A stretch of 64,000 bases of DNA from Subtercola boreus (GCF_003399635.1 NZ_NBXB01000039.1:1-64000), one strand, 5' to 3'. Positions 41,421 to 50,240 are shown, numbered from the stretch's first letter. Translations and numbers: made by a program. The notes: generated by a model not told the origin, from the sequence alone.

Positions 41421-44051
41421 TCAGGAGCGTCTCCTGGTGCGGGAGAGGAACGGCACCAGACCTGCGGCACCGAGTCCAGCGAGCAGGCTCGCGGGTACAG
41501 CGGCGGAGATCGGTCCGCCGGCGGGGTCTGCGGGAGTCGCCGGCCCGAGGAGGGGGGCCGCGACCTTGCCGGTGGGGCCGACCGTCGTCGCGGGCGCCGA
41601 GATGATCGCGGCCGGAGCTGGGGCCGACACGCCACGCGCCGGGCGGACGACGGCGACGCCCGCCTGCACCTGCGCAGGGGTCAGCGCGCTGCCGGCCGGC
41701 GCGACGGGTGCGTTCGGCGCCTCGGGAACCGGAGGAACGGGCAACAGACCCGACTCGATGGTGTCGGCCGCAACGAGTGCCTGTGCCTGCCAACCCGACG
41801 GGATCGGCGCATAGCCCTTAGGCAGCTGGCCGAGTGTGTCGCCGGGCGTCTGCCCGTCGGTCGCTGCATACCGGATGAACGCCGCATAGTCGGCCCGGAG
41901 CGCAGGGTCGCTCATGGTGCGGTTCACGGCGGCATAGACGGGCATGGCCAGCGGATACGCCGTCGGAGCCTGCTTGGCGGCGTCGCTCGTCGGGTCGAAG
42001 GTGTAGACCTGCGGTTGAGCGGGCGCGGCAGTCATGGCTGCGGCAGCCGCGGTCAGCGAATCGATCGTTGGGGCGACGAACTTCCCCGCCGGGTTCTGCA
42101 GTTCGGCGGAGACTACCTGGTAGCGGGCGGCCGATGAGGTGTCGGTCAACCCCAGCACGCTCTGTTGGCCCGGAAGGCTCCGCACCGACTTGTCGTACTT
42201 CGGTGTCGCCGCGGTGGGGTTCCACTGGCCGAGAGTCTGCCCGTCACCACGCAGAGTCAGATAGGCCCCGGTGTCGAGATCGTTGACGTAGGGGCGCCAG
42301 GTGACCAGGTTCACCTCGCCGCCGTTGTCGGTGGCCTTCTGGTCGATCGGGTCGGTCTTCGGGAAGGTGTCCCGAGGCAGAGCGAGACCCCTGGAGTCCG
42401 TGTTCTTGCTGACGGCTTGAACGACCTTGTCATTCGTACTGCTCCAGGGGTTCACGATCATCCCCCACTCGTCGGGCTCGCCGTTCAGAAAGGCGACCGC
42501 GGTGGGGTCAGAGAGCACGTAGTTCCAGAGCTGGGTGGCGGCATCGGACCGCCCCTGCGGCTCGAGCAGATCGGCCACAGAGGGGCTGATCACGTTCATG
42601 AACTGCCACTCGGGATCGTTGACGGCGAGAAAGTCGGGATCCCGCGTGAGGTTGCGCGCGTTCTTGCCCTGGTCTTCGGGACTCTTGTAACCGACATGCG
42701 AACGATCGGCCCCGGTCGGCAGCGAGTCGATGTACGAATTCGTGAGCAGCTTGGCGAGGAGTCGCGGAGTGAGTTTCAGAGACGAGAACGGCAGGCCCGC
42801 CGAATCGATCACCGTCTGCGGGGTGCCTTCGACAGTGGACGGGACTCGGTCGATGGCGAAGCCGATCGACAACCCGCCCAGCGCGACGGGTGCGTAGGTG
42901 AGGTTGTCCACCCCGCCACTGGCCTCGGCCGAGAGGGGCAGGGAGGTCAATGCGAGCGGAGCGAGCGTCGTACCATTGGCGGCTGCCGCGGCATCCGTGT
43001 CGGCACCGGTGCTGATCGAGTACACCGAACCGCCGGCCGCATTGCAGAGCGCCGGTTGCCACGATGCCACGGCGGCGGCCACGAGCTCGCTGCCGGCGAC
43101 CGGGCGCTCCGCGGCGCCAATCGGGCAGTTCACGCCGAGCGGGTTGAACGAGAGCTTGACCGCGATGCGATGCTTCCAGGTGTCGTAGAAGAGGCCCGAC
43201 TGGTCGATGCCGGCGCTGCCGGGGTCTTTCTCGCCGCGCGGAATGATGACCAGCCAGCATGCGCGACCGGACTTGCCACCGTCGGCAGAAGTGACCGGCG
43301 CGCCGCAGCCGAGGCCTGGTGCCTGCAACGCGGTCTGCACTTCGAACTTCGCGCTGCCCGTGCCGTTGTCGCCCGACCCGATCCACTTGACCTCGTTGGT
43401 CGTGTACTTCGTGAAGAACGGGTTCTGGTTCACGTCGACCGTCTCGTCGTGCACGCCGTCCTTGACCGACGCCACGGTCTCGCCGGTCACGGCGTGGAAC
43501 GGGATCGACGTGTAGGTCGGCACCGCGAAGTTGGTCGACGGCACGGTGTAGTCCATGTCCTGGGGAGCAACGTCGTCGATACTGCCCAGGTAGTTGTCAC
43601 GCGAGGCGCCGGGGCTCGAGAACCCTCCGTACTGGCAGGTGGTGCGGTCGGGCGACGGAGTGCTCGACGCCGGGTCGTCGCCCCAGCACTGGGCGATCTG
43701 CAGAAAGTCCGCCCCACCCGTGATGGTGGAGGGCAGCTCGGACTTCTTGCCACCGGTCCAGGAGATCGTGAGCCCCTGCGACACGAGCCCCCGCGTCTGG
43801 CTGATGGTGACCGCGAGGTCGGGTGCCGGAGCATTCGCGATGTCCGCGTCCTGGTCGGAGGCCTTCACCGTCACAGCCGACGAGTCGTCGGCGTGCGCGG
43901 TCTCGCCGGGCAGCACGACACCCGAGAGGGCGACGATCGCGCCGACCGAGAGCCCGACGACAAGGCCGGTTGCTCCGGAGAGCAACCAGGTGCGCCGGGG
44001 CGAATGATAGCTGCTGCGGTGACGGGGAGAAGAAGGCACAGGGAACTCCAT
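41421..44051 (-). CDS. Giant PBP-like surface protein with C-terminal anchor (876 aa)
   Basis: An N-terminal span/signal (WLLSGATGLVVGLSVGAIVALSGVVLPGETAHA) is followed by two large extracellular regions. One contains LAVTISQTRGLVSQGLTISWTGGKKSELPSTITGG and a cysteine-bearing stretch. The second (about residues 370-760) has PBP-style segments (LTPRLLAKLLTNSYIDSLP, TAVAFLNGEPDEWGMIVNPW, YPLAMPVYAAVNRTM, DYAAFIRYAATDGQTPG). A Pro/Ala-rich stalk leads to a terminal hydrophobic segment and RTRRRS, which looks like a sorting-signal tail but lacks LPxTG. A PHO-box-like repeat lies about 60 bp upstream. No characterised homologue was recognised. Confidence 0.65.
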   Translation of the reverse strand: MEFPVPSSPRHRSSYHSPRRTWLLSGATGLVVGLSVGAIVALSGVVLPGETAHADDSSAVTVKASDQDADIANAPAPDLAVTISQTRGLVSQGLTISWTGGKKSELPSTITGGADFLQIAQCWGDDPASSTPSPDRTTCQYGGFSSPGASRDNYLGSIDDVAPQDMDYTVPSTNFAVPTYTSIPFHAVTGETVASVKDGVHDETVDVNQNPFFTKYTTNEVKWIGSGDNGTGSAKFEVQTALQAPGLGCGAPVTSADGGKSGRACWLVIIPRGEKDPGSAGIDQSGLFYDTWKHRIAVKLSFNPLGVNCPIGAAERPVAGSELVAAAVASWQPALCNAAGGSVYSISTGADTDAAAAANGTTLAPLALTSLPLSAEASGGVDNLTYAPVALGGLSIGFAIDRVPSTVEGTPQTVIDSAGLPFSSLKLTPRLLAKLLTNSYIDSLPTGADRSHVGYKSPEDQGKNARNLTRDPDFLAVNDPEWQFMNVISPSVADLLEPQGRSDAATQLWNYVLSDPTAVAFLNGEPDEWGMIVNPWSSTNDKVVQAVSKNTDSRGLALPRDTFPKTDPIDQKATDNGGEVNLVTWRPYVNDLDTGAYLTLRGDGQTLGQWNPTAATPKYDKSVRSLPGQQSVLGLTDTSSAARYQVVSAELQNPAGKFVAPTIDSLTAAAAAMTAAPAQPQVYTFDPTSDAAKQAPTAYPLAMPVYAAVNRTMSDPALRADYAAFIRYAATDGQTPGDTLGQLPKGYAPIPSGWQAQALVAADTIESGLLPVPPVPEAPNAPVAPAGSALTPAQVQAGVAVVRPARGVSAPAPAAIISAPATTVGPTGKVAAPLLGPATPADPAGGPISAAVPASLLAGLGAAGLVPFLSRTRRRS

Positions 44052-44109
44052 GCTGGAATCCAGCGGTTTGAAAGGGGAACGTGGGTAAAAATATGGGCGG
44101 ATAGTGGCC

Positions 44110-44131
44110 CCCAGATGAACGTGCGGGGAAC
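44110..44131 (-). promoter_or_regulatory. PHO-box-like tandem repeat upstream of the surface-protein genes
   Basis: On the minus strand GTTCCCCGCAC (44121-44131) is followed directly by GTTCATCTGGG (44110-44120). The 11-bp direct-repeat layout matches the element upstream of the PiT gene. It lies between the terminator after pstS and the giant surface-protein gene, so the second half of the cluster can have its own phosphate-responsive promoter. Confidence 0.5.
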
Positions 44132-44194
44132 GAGTGCTCCCAGAGAGATTTCACGTTGGGGCGAGCGCGATTCACACTTCGCAGAGCGCCCAAA

Positions 44195-44225
44195 AACCCC
44201 CGGGATCCGCATGATTCCGGGGGTT
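44195..44225 (-). terminator. Intrinsic terminator downstream of the anchored pstS gene
   Basis: AACCCCCGG (44195-44203) and CCGGGGGTT (44217-44225) form a 9-bp stem with a 13-nt loop. On the minus strand the stem is followed by TTTT. It lies 45 bp after the pstS stop codon and before the giant surface-protein gene. Confidence 0.7.
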
Positions 44226-44269
44226 CATCCCCCTCGTTCGGGGGGGGTAAGGGGGCGTCTGGCGGTCGA

Positions 44270-45910
44270 CTACCGGCTGCGCTTCAGGCGGCGCGAGACG
44301 AAGGGCGGAAGCACGATCGCGAGCAGCAGCAGCACTCCGGCCGAGATCATCACGATCTGCTGCGGCCCGAACGCCTGGTCGGCCAGCGTCAGCGGCTTGC
44401 TGACAGCCACGGAGGCCCCGGCGGCAGCGCTCCCGCTCACGACGGCACCGTTCGCGTCGTAGACCGCGGTGTTGGATGCGGCAGCTCCCGCTGCCGACGC
44501 CGCTGCCGGATCTGCGGCCGATGCCGCCGCCGCAGCAGCTGCCGCGGCATCCGCTGCAGGGGCCGCAGCAGCGGCTCCGCCGTCAGCCGTGGGGGCCGCG
44601 GCGGCACTCCCGCCAGAACCCGATCCGGTGACCGGAGTGTCGATGATCGCGCCCGCGGTGCCGGTCGTGCACTGGTTCGGGCCCTGCTTGTCGCAGTCGA
44701 CCGGCTGCGGGGCCGTGTCGAGGATCTTCAGTGCCGGGTTGTTGCATTTCGCCAGATCGACGCCTCCCGCCGGCCCGCCCGGAATGCGTTTCACCTGGTC
44801 AGAGGCCGCCTGCACGAGATTCAGGGGCAGCGGTGAATAGCCGAGCTGCTGGGCCTGCTGCTGGCCCTCGCAGAGCAGGTAGCTCGTGAACGCCCCGAGG
44901 GTCTTGCCCTTCTCGGCCGTGAAGATCTTGTTCGTCTGTGTCGGCAGGATCATGTACGAGTAGCTCGAGAGCGGATACGTTCGCGGGTCGGTGTTGTTGT
45001 ACACCCCGTCGAGCACCTGCGTGAGGTCGCTGTTGATCTGTGCGCCGACGAGCGCCACGGCCACCGACGGCGCCGTCGGCTCCACGAAGTAGCCCGCATT
45101 GTTCAGCACCTTCGCCACGGGGAAGCCCGACTTCAGGGCGTAGGAGTACTCGACGTAGGTGATCGCGCCCTCTCCATAGTCCTGGCTGACGTACCCGGCG
45201 ACGCCGAGAGAACCGCTCTGCAGTTTCGCGTTGCCGAAACCGGGGTACTGCGAGGTCAGCCCGCAGGGCGTGGAGCGGCCGACGGAGGTGCAGAAGGAGT
45301 TCCAGAGATCGGAGTGCTGCTTCGACATCCAGAGCGTGAACTGGGCCGTGGAACCCGATCCGTCCGAGCGCAGAACGGGCACGATCGCCTTGTCGGGCAT
45401 GGCGAGGCCGGGGTTGTCGGCGACGATGGCGGGGTCGTTCCAGTTGACGATGACGCCGGTGAAGATCTTCGTGATGACATCGCCGTCGAGTCTCAGGTTG
45501 GTGACCCGCTTGCCGCCGATCTTCAGGTTGTACATGAAGGAGGTACCACCGGCCACGATGGGCATGTAGGCGTAGTCGCTGGTCGGCACCTCGGGCGCGG
45601 AGTTGTCTTCGGGGTGCGCCTGGAACGGGATCTCGCTCACCGCGAAGTCGACCGACTGGCTGATGAAGTCCTGCCGGCCCGCCGACGATCCGTTGCCCGA
45701 ATAGTTGACCGTCATGCCGTAGTTCGCAGCGACGTTCTTGCGCCACTGGTCGAGAGCGTTCTGCGACCAGGTCGACCCGCTGCCGGTGATCGGCAGGTAG
45801 ATCTCGGCCGAGGCGCTCTGCACACTCACTCCCCCGCCGACGCCGAGCAGCAGGACCACGAGTGCGAGCGTCGCGGTGAGAAAACGGAGAAAACGGGCGC
45901 GGGGGGTCAC
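44270..45910 (-). CDS. pstS: Phosphate-binding protein PstS with C-terminal membrane anchor (546 aa)
   Basis: The GTG start overlaps the pstA stop (GTGA). A signal peptide is followed by a PstS domain: ITGSGSTWSQNALDQW, YSGNGSSAGRQDFISQSVDFAVSE, VVNWNDPAI-like IVNWNDPAIVADNPG, VLRSDGSGSTAQFTLWMS and GVAGYVSQDYGEGAITYVEYSYAL. Normal PstS is a free or lipid-anchored protein of about 370 residues. Here an Ala-rich stalk (about residues 425-500) leads to a C-terminal span (QIVMISAGVLLLLAIVLPPFV) and RRLKRSR. The binding protein is therefore tethered by a C-terminal helix, and no lipobox is present. Confidence 0.85.
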   Translation of the reverse strand: MTPRARFLRFLTATLALVVLLLGVGGGVSVQSASAEIYLPITGSGSTWSQNALDQWRKNVAANYGMTVNYSGNGSSAGRQDFISQSVDFAVSEIPFQAHPEDNSAPEVPTSDYAYMPIVAGGTSFMYNLKIGGKRVTNLRLDGDVITKIFTGVIVNWNDPAIVADNPGLAMPDKAIVPVLRSDGSGSTAQFTLWMSKQHSDLWNSFCTSVGRSTPCGLTSQYPGFGNAKLQSGSLGVAGYVSQDYGEGAITYVEYSYALKSGFPVAKVLNNAGYFVEPTAPSVAVALVGAQINSDLTQVLDGVYNNTDPRTYPLSSYSYMILPTQTNKIFTAEKGKTLGAFTSYLLCEGQQQAQQLGYSPLPLNLVQAASDQVKRIPGGPAGGVDLAKCNNPALKILDTAPQPVDCDKQGPNQCTTGTAGAIIDTPVTGSGSGGSAAAAPTADGGAAAAAPAADAAAAAAAAASAADPAAASAAGAAASNTAVYDANGAVVSGSAAAGASVAVSKPLTLADQAFGPQQIVMISAGVLLLLAIVLPPFVSRRLKRSR

Positions 45911-47193
45911 TTCTGGGGCTCCTTGGTGGGGGTCGGTGTGAGCACGTAACGCTCGACGGTCATGCGCCGGAGGTCATCCACCGACCGCTGGGCGACCCGG
46001 CGGCGCTGGCGGTCACTGAGCTGCCCCGCACCCTTGCCACCGATCAGCCGGGCGACGATGAACAGCAGCAGTACCAGCAGGATGAGCACGGCAGCCGTGC
46101 CGAAACCGCGGGCGATGATGTTCGGTTCCGGCGACTTCACGAAGTCGAACACCTGCAGCGGCAGCGAGATCATCGGGCCCTCGAACGGGTTCAGGTTCAT
46201 CACCGCGGTGATGCCCGAGGTCAGCAGCACCGGCGAGGTCTCCCCGATGCCGCGAGCGGTGCCGAGGATGACTGCCGTGACCAGCCCCGAACGGGCGGTC
46301 GGCAGCACGACGCTCCAGACCGTGCGCCAACGGGTCGATCCGAGTGCATACGACGCCTCCCGGAGGTTCCCCGGCACCAGCCGCAGCACCACATCGGATG
46401 CTCGGATGATGATCGGCAGCATCATCACGCTGATCGCAAGCGACGCGGCGAATCCCGACCGCTGGTGGGTGATGAGCTGGATGACCGCCGCGTACACGAA
46501 CAGGCCGGCCACGATCGAGGGCAACGCCGTCATCGCGTCGGAGATCGTGCGCACGAACCGGGCGAACTTCCCGCCGATCTCATTGAGGAACACGGCCGTC
46601 GTGATGCCGAGTGGAATCGTGATCGCGAGCGCAATGGAGATCTGGATGAGCGTGCCGACGATCGCGTGCGAGATACCTCCCACGTCGAGCCCGTCGAGGG
46701 GGCCGGCGAGCTGCATCGTCTCGGTGAAGAAGTTCAGGTGCGGCAGGGCCACGGATCCGCGGCCCACCGTGTAGACCACGACGAACGCGAGCGCGCCGAA
46801 GAGGATCGTGCCCGCGCTGATGAGCAGCACCGTCAGAACCCGATCCTTCACCTCCTCACGATCGGATCGGAGCGACACCAGCAGGATGTAGAAGCCGATG
46901 AACGCCAGGAACGCGACCACGACCCAGCCGATCGGTCCGGTCAGCGGGGTGAACCAGCCGAAGAGCAGAGTTGCGACGGTGGGGCCGGCGACCAGCGCAC
47001 CGAGGATGTTGAAACGTTCATCCAGTGTCGACTCGCGGAGGCGGCGGCGGGGGCCGACCTCGATGCCCTCCTTCGACGGGATGTGCGTCGGGGCAGGCGG
47101 GGCGGCGGCGGTCTCGGCGTGCCCGTCTGCACTGCGGTCGCCGTCGTCGCCGTCGTTCCCGGCCAGCGGTCGTTCGAGGGTGGTGATCGACAT
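45907..47193 (-). CDS. pstA: Phosphate ABC transporter permease PstA
   Basis: From the ATG at 47193 the 428-residue protein has a long polar N-terminus (about 60 residues) and two additional N-terminal spans (LGALVAGPTVATLLFGWFTPL, GWVVVAFLAFIGFYILLVSL). The PstA core follows, with GGISHAIVGTLIQISIALAITIPLGITTAVFLNEI, DAMTALPSIVAGLFVYA and the coupling loop REASYALGSTRWRTVWSVVLPTARSGL. The extra N-terminal spans make it longer than typical PstA (about 290-300 residues). It starts 8 nt after pstC. Confidence 0.88.
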   Translation of the reverse strand: MSITTLERPLAGNDGDDGDRSADGHAETAAAPPAPTHIPSKEGIEVGPRRRLRESTLDERFNILGALVAGPTVATLLFGWFTPLTGPIGWVVVAFLAFIGFYILLVSLRSDREEVKDRVLTVLLISAGTILFGALAFVVVYTVGRGSVALPHLNFFTETMQLAGPLDGLDVGGISHAIVGTLIQISIALAITIPLGITTAVFLNEIGGKFARFVRTISDAMTALPSIVAGLFVYAAVIQLITHQRSGFAASLAISVMMLPIIIRASDVVLRLVPGNLREASYALGSTRWRTVWSVVLPTARSGLVTAVILGTARGIGETSPVLLTSGITAVMNLNPFEGPMISLPLQVFDFVKSPEPNIIARGFGTAAVLILLVLLLFIVARLIGGKGAGQLSDRQRRRVAQRSVDDLRRMTVERYVLTPTPTKEPQK

Positions 47194-47201
47194 CGTTCGG
47201 C

Positions 47202-48365
47202 TCAGCTCGTCTCGGCGCCGGAGCGCGACCGGGCGACGATCGACGACGCCGTGAAGTTGATGACCAGGGTGATGAGGAAGAGCACGAGCCCCGCCGCCAT
47301 CAGCGCGGAGAGACCGAACTGGCTCGCCTCGCCGTAGCGAAGCGCGATGAGCGCGCTGACCGAGTTCGTGCCGGTCTTCAGCACCTCCCAGTTGATTGTG
47401 AAGATCGGCGAGATGATGAGGTACACCGCAATCGTCTCGCCGAGGGCGCGGCCGAGGCCGAGCATGACGCCCCCGATCATCCCGCCCCGTCCGAACGGCA
47501 GCACGACGGTGCGGATCATGCCCCACCGGGTGGAGCCGAGGGCGAACGCCGCCTCGCGCTCCCCCATCGGCGCCTGCGAGAAGGCCTCGCGCATGACCGA
47601 TGTCTGGGTCGGCACCACCATGAGACCCACCACGATGCCCGCGATGAAGGCGCTCGACGTGAACGCACTGGCCTCGGTGAGGCGGGCACCCGATCCGTCT
47701 TCGACCGCGAAGATCGGAATGAAGGAGAAGTACGTCGAGATCCAGGCCGACACCGGGATGACCGCCGCCTGCAGAAAGAACAGGCCCCAGAGCCCGAACA
47801 CCACACTCGGCACGGCCGCCATCAGGTCGACCAGCGACACCAGGAACGAGCGGATCGGGCCGCGCACGACCTCCGAGAGCAGCAGAGCGGTGCCGACGGC
47901 GAGCGGCACCCCCACGAACATGGCGATGATCGCGATGGTGAACGTGCCGAAGATGACCGACGCGATGCCGAACTGCCCGGTCTCCGGCGACCACTGCTGT
48001 TCGAGCAGAAAGTTGATGCCCGACACCTGCAGCGCGTCGCTCGCCCGCAGCGACAAAAAGATGCCGACTGCCAGCATGATGCTCACCGTGGTGACGCCGG
48101 CTGTGAGCGAGACGCCCTTGAAGATCGAGTCGGACTGCGACGGCCGCGACCGGAGCGACCGCTTGACGGCGTCGCGGTGGTTCGTCGGTTCAGGCTGGTC
48201 GGTGAGGGTGGCGGTGGCCGGATGCCGCTTGCGGGAGTTCGCGTCGAAGATCTCGCCGCCCACCTCCGGCGCGAACACGCGCTCGACCGGAACCTTCACG
48301 CTCGTCGGCCGGTTGAGCGCGTCGTGCAGGTCGGTCAGCGACTCGAACGACTTGTCTTCGGACAC
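47202..48365 (-). CDS. pstC: Phosphate ABC transporter permease PstC
   Basis: This is a 387-residue permease with a GTG start and a polar N-terminal extension of about 80 residues before the first span (GVTTVSIMLAVGIFLSL). The core has FGTFTIAIIAMFVGVPLAVGTALLLSE, DLMAAVPSVVFGLWGLFFL, and the coupling loop REAAFALGSTRWGMIRTVVLPFGRGGMIGGVMLGLGRALGETIAV. It is the first gene of the pst cluster. Its upstream region contains only a single GTTCACTTTGC half-site (near 48433-48443), so its own Pho control is less clear than for the downstream part of the cluster. Confidence 0.9.
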   Translation of the reverse strand: MSEDKSFESLTDLHDALNRPTSVKVPVERVFAPEVGGEIFDANSRKRHPATATLTDQPEPTNHRDAVKRSLRSRPSQSDSIFKGVSLTAGVTTVSIMLAVGIFLSLRASDALQVSGINFLLEQQWSPETGQFGIASVIFGTFTIAIIAMFVGVPLAVGTALLLSEVVRGPIRSFLVSLVDLMAAVPSVVFGLWGLFFLQAAVIPVSAWISTYFSFIPIFAVEDGSGARLTEASAFTSSAFIAGIVVGLMVVPTQTSVMREAFSQAPMGEREAAFALGSTRWGMIRTVVLPFGRGGMIGGVMLGLGRALGETIAVYLIISPIFTINWEVLKTGTNSVSALIALRYGEASQFGLSALMAAGLVLFLITLVINFTASSIVARSRSGAETS

Positions 48366-48589
48366 GCTTCACCACACCTCTGCTCGGGCACGCCTCAGCT
48401 AGGCGGAACGCAACAGATCGATGCTCTGGGTGCAAAGTGAACGACGGGGGCCCGCGCGGAGAAGGAGGGATGGACGCGGAATGAGCGGCGCCCCGCAGCC
48501 ATGACCGGTAGCAAAACACGATGTTATGTCATCTCGCGTGCTCGTTTGCTATGATGATGTTGTTCGTGGCGTTGAGCTGCGAAAAGTGG

Positions 48590-48628
48590 ACCCGAGACCC
48601 ATCCGGATGGTTGTGGCGCTCGGGTTTT
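48590..48628. terminator. Possible bidirectional hairpin terminator
   Basis: ACCCGAG (48590-48596) and CTCGGGT (48619-48625) are inverted repeats followed by TTT on the plus strand. The enclosed sequence contains the perfect palindrome CCATCCGGATGG (48598-48609). It lies 20 bp beyond the stop of the DUF3800-like gene. No other gene was seen in 48366-48648. Confidence 0.35.
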
Positions 48629-48648
48629 GCGCTGTGAAGAGGCAGTTC

Positions 48649-49200
48649 TCACAGGTCGGCCACGCGCACGGCATCCTGAGGACACCGCCGGCGCCAGTCG
48701 CCTCCTTTCGCCCAAGCCCATGCAAGCGAATCGGGCAAGGCCAGAAGCGGCTCCGAGACGGCCGACTCGTGGCGGTAGGACAAAACTCCGTCCGTCCCCG
48801 TTTTCCTCGTCGCATCAATGAGATGCTGACGGTCGCGGCTGACCAAAGTGTCGTCTCGCTCCAGACAGAGTCGCGAATGGTTGGCCCGAGCAAGATCCGA
48901 CACCAGCGCCCGAAGGCATAGTTCCCGCCGAACCAACTCGGTACGCCCTCGCTTTTCGGCCCGATAGATGGTCACCCCGAGATTCAGGGCCGAGACTGCT
49001 CCGAGAATCAGGCGCCGACGACCATCGCTCTCTTTGGTCATGTGAATCCTGGACTGACCATGAGGAGTCAAACGCCTGATAGCCGAGCGCGCTTCCGCCA
49101 TTTCAGAACTGAGTACGACAACCGCGACGAGAAGATAGTCCCGCGCCTTCGATTCATCGACGAAGACCTCAGCGCCAGACCTACCCCTGACGCCGCTCAC
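48649..49200 (-). CDS. DUF3800-like protein (about 183 aa)
   Basis: The GTG at 49200 was chosen; a TTG at 49233 is the alternative. The N-terminal EVFVDESKARDYLLVAVVVL matches the first metal-ligand strand of DUF3800 proteins (usually YxDESG), which have an RNase H-like fold. HGQSRIHMTKESDGRRRLILGAVSAL, LCLRALVSDLARANHSRLCLERDDTLVSRDRQHLIDA and PLLALPDSLAWAWAKGGDWRRR follow. Such genes are frequent near mobile or defence regions, but no partner gene is visible here. Biochemical function is unknown. Confidence 0.6.
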   Translation of the reverse strand: MSGVRGRSGAEVFVDESKARDYLLVAVVVLSSEMAEARSAIRRLTPHGQSRIHMTKESDGRRRLILGAVSALNLGVTIYRAEKRGRTELVRRELCLRALVSDLARANHSRLCLERDDTLVSRDRQHLIDATRKTGTDGVLSYRHESAVSEPLLALPDSLAWAWAKGGDWRRRCPQDAVRVADL

Positions 49201-49317
49201 CCGCCCAGAGCAATGACTTTTTCTTCCACCCAAAGATCTCAGGGCACGTGATGATTAAATATCAGTTTACGCAGAGCCATACGGCCGGCGAGGAGCCGAG
49301 GGCGGAAAAATGGGCGG

Positions 49318-49578
49318 TCAGGCGTGACGCGGAAGCGGGATGGGGGTGGTGAAGGCGCGGGAGACGGAGGCGCGGCCGACCCGATCCGGAGCCGTCGAGC
49401 GAGCCGCGGCGATGTACGAGCCGCGCGGGGCGGCGGGGGCGAGGATGCCCGTTTAGGAGCCGGTGGCGCGGGTGACGGACGCCGTGACGCCCGTGTAGGT
49501 TCCGAAGCCGGCGGCCGCGATGGTGGGGGCGGTGACGTAGCGGCCCTGCACGGCGGGGGTGTTCGTGGAGTGAGTCAT
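49318..49578 (-). pseudogene. Small G-x-Y repeat protein gene interrupted by an in-frame TAA
   Basis: From the ATG at 49578 (AAGGAT 8 nt upstream) the frame reads MTHSTNTPAVQGRYVTAPTI, then AAGFGTYTGVTASVTRATGS, then a TAA at 49453-49455. It continues in the same frame with ILAPAAPRGSYIAAARSTAPD to a TGA at 49318. GRYVT, GTYTG and GSYIA look like copies of one short repeat on both sides of the TAA, so the full gene would encode 86 residues. It is either a recent nonsense mutation or a 41-residue protein with a dispensable tail. No family was recognised. Confidence 0.5.
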
Positions 49579-49646
49579 CGGTCGATCCTTCGGTTCACAG
49601 GTGGGTCTGCAGACGGGCCTGACCGCCGCTCCTCGGCTCTGTCGAC

Positions 49647-50240
49647 TCAGACCCGGGCGTGTCTCGCGCAGGCACCGCTGACGACCATCGCCGCCGAATA
49701 CGCGGTCGCCGGCGCGAGCAGCAACACGGACGCGCTGGTGACCGCCAGAAGTGCGGTCGCAGCGAGCAACGCACTCGTCGCGACGACCCCCAGCGCCACG
49801 CGAAGCCGGGCCGCAGACGGTCTCACGACCGCCGGCACGGCCAGGAGCGCGCAGATGACCAGGAACACGACCCGGTCATCGACCCCGACGTCGAACCAGT
49901 CGATATACGAGAAGACGACCCAGTAGGCCCAGGCAGGAGCTGCCACGAACCCGATCCAGCCCACGACCAGGCTTCCTGTTCGTGCTCCCTCCTCGGTCCA
50001 TGTCGCCGCCGCGAGCAGCAGGAGGACTGCCAGCACGATCACAATGACCTGGATGCAGGCCGTCGACACGACAAGGAACTTGCCCGCGTTGGTGAGCAGG
50101 GTGTCCCTGTCGGGTGAGCCGATCCACTGGAGGAAAGGCACCCAGAGCACCGTGCACGCGGCGATGACGGCGAGGAGGTGCAGGGCGCTCCAGCGGAAGT
50201 CCGGGCCGAAGGCCGTTCGGCCGGAACTCCAACCGCTCAC
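49647..50240 (-). CDS. Integral membrane protein (197 aa), last gene of the kinase operon
   Basis: The GTG start overlaps the kinase stop (GTGA). Five or six hydrophobic segments are visible: ALHLLAVIAACTVLWVPFL, VVSTACIQVIVIVLAVLLLLAA, LVVGWIGFVAAPAWAYWVVF, VVFLVICALLAVPAVV, LGVVATSALLAATALLAVTSASVLLLAPATAY. No catalytic motif or family was recognised. The operon context with a PASTA kinase and a transglycosylase suggests a role in the cell envelope. Confidence 0.6.
   Translation of the reverse strand: MSGWSSGRTAFGPDFRWSALHLLAVIAACTVLWVPFLQWIGSPDRDTLLTNAGKFLVVSTACIQVIVIVLAVLLLLAAATWTEEGARTGSLVVGWIGFVAAPAWAYWVVFSYIDWFDVGVDDRVVFLVICALLAVPAVVRPSAARLRVALGVVATSALLAATALLAVTSASVLLLAPATAYSAAMVVSGACARHARV

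Noticed and set aside
48433-48443. PHO-box-like site before pstC
   Set aside because: Only one GTTCACTTTGC half-site is present. The neighbouring 11-mers do not repeat it, unlike the tandem sites at 33840 and 44110.
48509-48551. Inverted repeat TAGCAAA...TTTGCTA with a 29-nt centre
   Set aside because: The arms are short, the spacing is wide and no gene start is suitably placed. It is likely chance in a lower-GC intergenic stretch.
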